64,000 nucleotides of DNA from an uncultured Caproiciproducens sp. (GTDB lineage: Bacteria; Bacillota; Clostridia; Oscillospirales; Acutalibacteraceae): positions 1,440,661 through 1,504,660 of the forward strand of contig NZ_OY761810.1 of the NCBI RefSeq assembly GCF_963664915.1, in the 5' to 3' direction. The position numbers were made by a program, and so were the translations under genes. Below, piece by piece: positions 62,420 to 64,000 of this stretch (position 1 is the stretch's first letter; the number at the start of each line of letters is the position of its first letter). The notes under the pieces were generated by a model that saw only the letters and a list, made by a program, of their open reading frames with translations, made no database searches and had not been told where the DNA came from.

Positions 62420-64000
62420 TTAATTCTGACTGGCGTTTCCTTTTTTGATCGCGATAAAGCAGCCTGCGGCAATCAGAAAAGCGCATGCGGCAATCGCGAA
62501 GATGAGATAAGTACTGCCACTGTTGTCGCCTGTCTTTGGGCCGGAAACCGCTGCGGCAGAAGTTGCGCCCGTCTGCGCAGCGGGGGCAACCTTCGCCTTA
62601 GTAATGGTATAGGTGTCAATCGGATTATCGGAATTCGTTGCGTAAGTAGTCAGTGCGAATGTATTGTCCGTAACCTTCACATAGGAGTAAGTCGGTACGT
62701 TGTTCTGCCAGCCGAATGCGCTGAACGAGTGGTCCTGGGTCGTGTTGTATTTGTAATATTTGCTGCCGCTGCCAGAGTCGAGCGTAAAGTAAACGGTGCC
62801 TTTCGGGTTCGTAACTGCATTGGCCTTTACCGTATTTACAGGGGAGCCGCCGTACATCTGGAGCGATCGGGTGTAATAATGGTCGTGGCCGTTGAGGACG
62901 ACATCAACGCCGTATTTGTCCATCAGTTTTGTCCAGTTCTTTCTCATGAACAGAACGTCGTCATCGGAAGTTGTAGCGCCATCGTGGTTTGCTTCACTGT
63001 ATGGAGCCTGATGGTACGCCGCCACTTTCCATTTTACATTCGGATTGGCAGCAATCGCCTGTTTCATAAACGCGTCATGAGCGGAGACGTCATAGAAATT
63101 GTTAGCCTCCAGAGACATAAACAGAGTGTTGCCGTACCGATACCAATAGTCGCCGTTATTGTCGTCCACACCATTTGTTTTGGTCTGGCCGAGTGTGGAA
63201 AGATTCGGCTGGTCGTAGTGGTAGCTGTAATATTTGCCCATTTGGAAGTCATGGTTGCCGCAGAAGGCTGCCAAAACATGAGTTTGCAGATAGTTTGTGG
63301 AAGAAGTGGGGTTGAAAAACGCATTGTACTCTTTCTGCTGGGTATAGAGATGATCATAATCATTGACTTGGTCGCCCATGGAAAACAAAAAGTTCAAAGA
63401 AGGGAATTTGGAATATACCTTGCTGAGAGTGTTCGCCCAGCCGGCCTTATCGTTTTCAATATTTCCGCTCGCACCAATCTGGGGATCGCCGAAAGCGGCA
63501 AAGGTAAAACCGTTCGCCGTAGAGCCTGTTTGGAAGGTGTAGCTGGGGCTCCATGTAGTGCCGTCGCCGACGCGGTATGTGTACGAAGTATCTGCGGAAA
63601 GGCCGCCGACTGCCACTTTACTGGAATATTCGTCCTGCAAAGCCGCTCCGCCGACATCTGTGAAGGAGCTGACCGCATGATCTGTGTTGGAAGCATTATC
63701 CAGAACGCCTTCGGTTGCCGTTGCTTTCTCTGTAATCGCCTGTTTCGTGGAGTTTTCAGGGAAGTCTGCGTTCTTCATATCGCTGGTTTTCGAAATTTGA
63801 AGCTGGCCCGCCGCGGAGCTGCTGCTTTGCCAGCAGATGCGGACTTCCGCTTCGCTGCTGCCGATGCCGAGATCAATGTTGTAGGGAGTACCCGTCGACT
63901 CCGCGTATGCTTTGGTACTCTGTGGACCAAAGCCGCTGCCTACAATCACCACAGCTAAGAATACTGCCGCCGCAGTTTTAATCGTTTTTCTGCCAATAAA
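62420..64000 (-). CDS. Secreted metallophosphoesterase with purple-acid-phosphatase N-domain and cell-wall anchor, 5' end outside window
   Basis: At least 526 residues, open to the window edge. The first visible codons (FIGRKTIKTAAAVFLAVVIV) are a signal peptide, so only a few codons are missing. An Ig-like PAP N-domain (IGSSEAEVRICWQ, SADTSYTYRVGD) is followed by the phosphoesterase domain: FAAFGDPQIG, FSMGDQVND, FCGNHDF, AAYHQAPYS and VLNGHDHYY hold the metal ligands. The C-terminus has GPKTGD, a hydrophobic helix (LIFAIAACAFLIAAGCFI) and a basic tail, the layout of sortase-anchored proteins. It probably releases phosphate from organic phosphates at the cell surface. Confidence 0.9.
   Translation of the reverse strand, partial: FIGRKTIKTAAAVFLAVVIVGSGFGPQSTKAYAESTGTPYNIDLGIGSSEAEVRICWQSSSSAAGQLQISKTSDMKNADFPENSTKQAITEKATATEGVLDNASNTDHAVSSFTDVGGAALQDEYSSKVAVGGLSADTSYTYRVGDGTTWSPSYTFQTGSTANGFTFAAFGDPQIGASGNIENDKAGWANTLSKVYSKFPSLNFLFSMGDQVNDYDHLYTQQKEYNAFFNPTSSTNYLQTHVLAAFCGNHDFQMGKYYSYHYDQPNLSTLGQTKTNGVDDNNGDYWYRYGNTLFMSLEANNFYDVSAHDAFMKQAIAANPNVKWKVAAYHQAPYSEANHDGATTSDDDVLFMRKNWTKLMDKYGVDVVLNGHDHYYTRSLQMYGGSPVNTVKANAVTNPKGTVYFTLDSGSGSKYYKYNTTQDHSFSAFGWQNNVPTYSYVKVTDNTFALTTYATNSDNPIDTYTITKAKVAPAAQTGATSAAAVSGPKTGDNSGSTYLIFAIAACAFLIAAGCFIAIKKGNASQN

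Noticed and set aside
62729..63958. Long frame antisense to the metallophosphoesterase
   Set aside because: It is the mirror of a gene with intact metal-binding motifs and has no plausible start or domain.

Overview
The window looks like a chromosomal segment of a Gram-positive anaerobe of the Clostridia, probably the Ruminococcaceae/Oscillospiraceae group. This is inferred from gene content and order (ruvC-ruvA-ruvB-glmM, an ECF transporter operon next to truA, a ClpE-like ATPase, LicT/PTS, TRAP and EpsG-type genes), strong AGGAGG ribosome binding sites, TTG starts and TTGACA/TATAAT promoters. No 16S rRNA gene is present, so the genus is not fixed.

Region 1 (1-15129) is core chromosome. It holds the start of a PPK2-type polyphosphate kinase (leftward, cut by the window edge), the Holliday-junction genes ruvC, ruvA and ruvB, an unrecognised membrane protein, glmM, an rRNA-methyltransferase-like protein, ecfA1-ecfA2-ecfT, truA, a DUF5711-like protein, a CvpA-family protein, pgsA and a ClpE-like ATPase. 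Five tRNAs follow (Gly-TCC, Arg-TCT, His-GTG, Gln-TTG, Lys-TTT).

Region 2 (about 15080-35932) is a genomic island in the 3' half of the tRNA-Lys gene. A 43-bp piece of that tRNA is repeated, with one mismatch, at the far end. The left third is a decayed integrative element: a tyrosine integrase with an in-frame stop, two AbrB-like small proteins, a helix-turn-helix protein, and the tail of a conjugation coupling protein cut by a group II intron that has itself lost its 5' half. The rest is a cell-surface glycan locus: an EpsG-like polymerase, a DUF4422 protein, UDP-galactopyranose mutase, four GT2 glycosyltransferases, a Wzm/Wzt exporter, an FrhB-pyruvyltransferase fusion with a 28-residue repeat, an acyltransferase and a GtrII-like gene whose frame is broken at a run of eight G. 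Together they would build, decorate and export a galactofuranose-containing glycan.

Region 3 (35933-39601) is a scar zone: IS1182-like transposase remnants, a 24-codon fragment of a second EpsG gene, an intact polyprenyl-phosphate sugar phosphotransferase and a C39-type peptidase.

Region 4 (40118-46654) holds an FMN-binding glutamate-synthase-like protein and a beta-glucoside PTS operon (HPr-like protein, LicT-type antiterminator, EIIA, 6-phospho-beta-glucosidase, EIIBC). A LicT RNA target overlaps a terminator in the leader. The HPr-like protein lacks the regulatory serine.

Region 5 (46700-56118) is a sugar-acid uptake and catabolism regulon: two enolase-superfamily dehydratases, an SDR, a FadR/FCD-type GntR regulator, a zinc dehydrogenase, a TRAP transporter and an RraA-family protein. 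A TGATATATTA-like motif sits at or just past the -10 box of nearly every promoter there.

Region 6 (56196-64000) has three GNAT acetyltransferases and a remnant of a fourth, a Smr-less MutS2-like protein behind a long hairpin, a possible short transcript, a small coiled-coil-like protein, a YibE/F membrane protein, and a secreted metallophosphoesterase that runs off the right edge.
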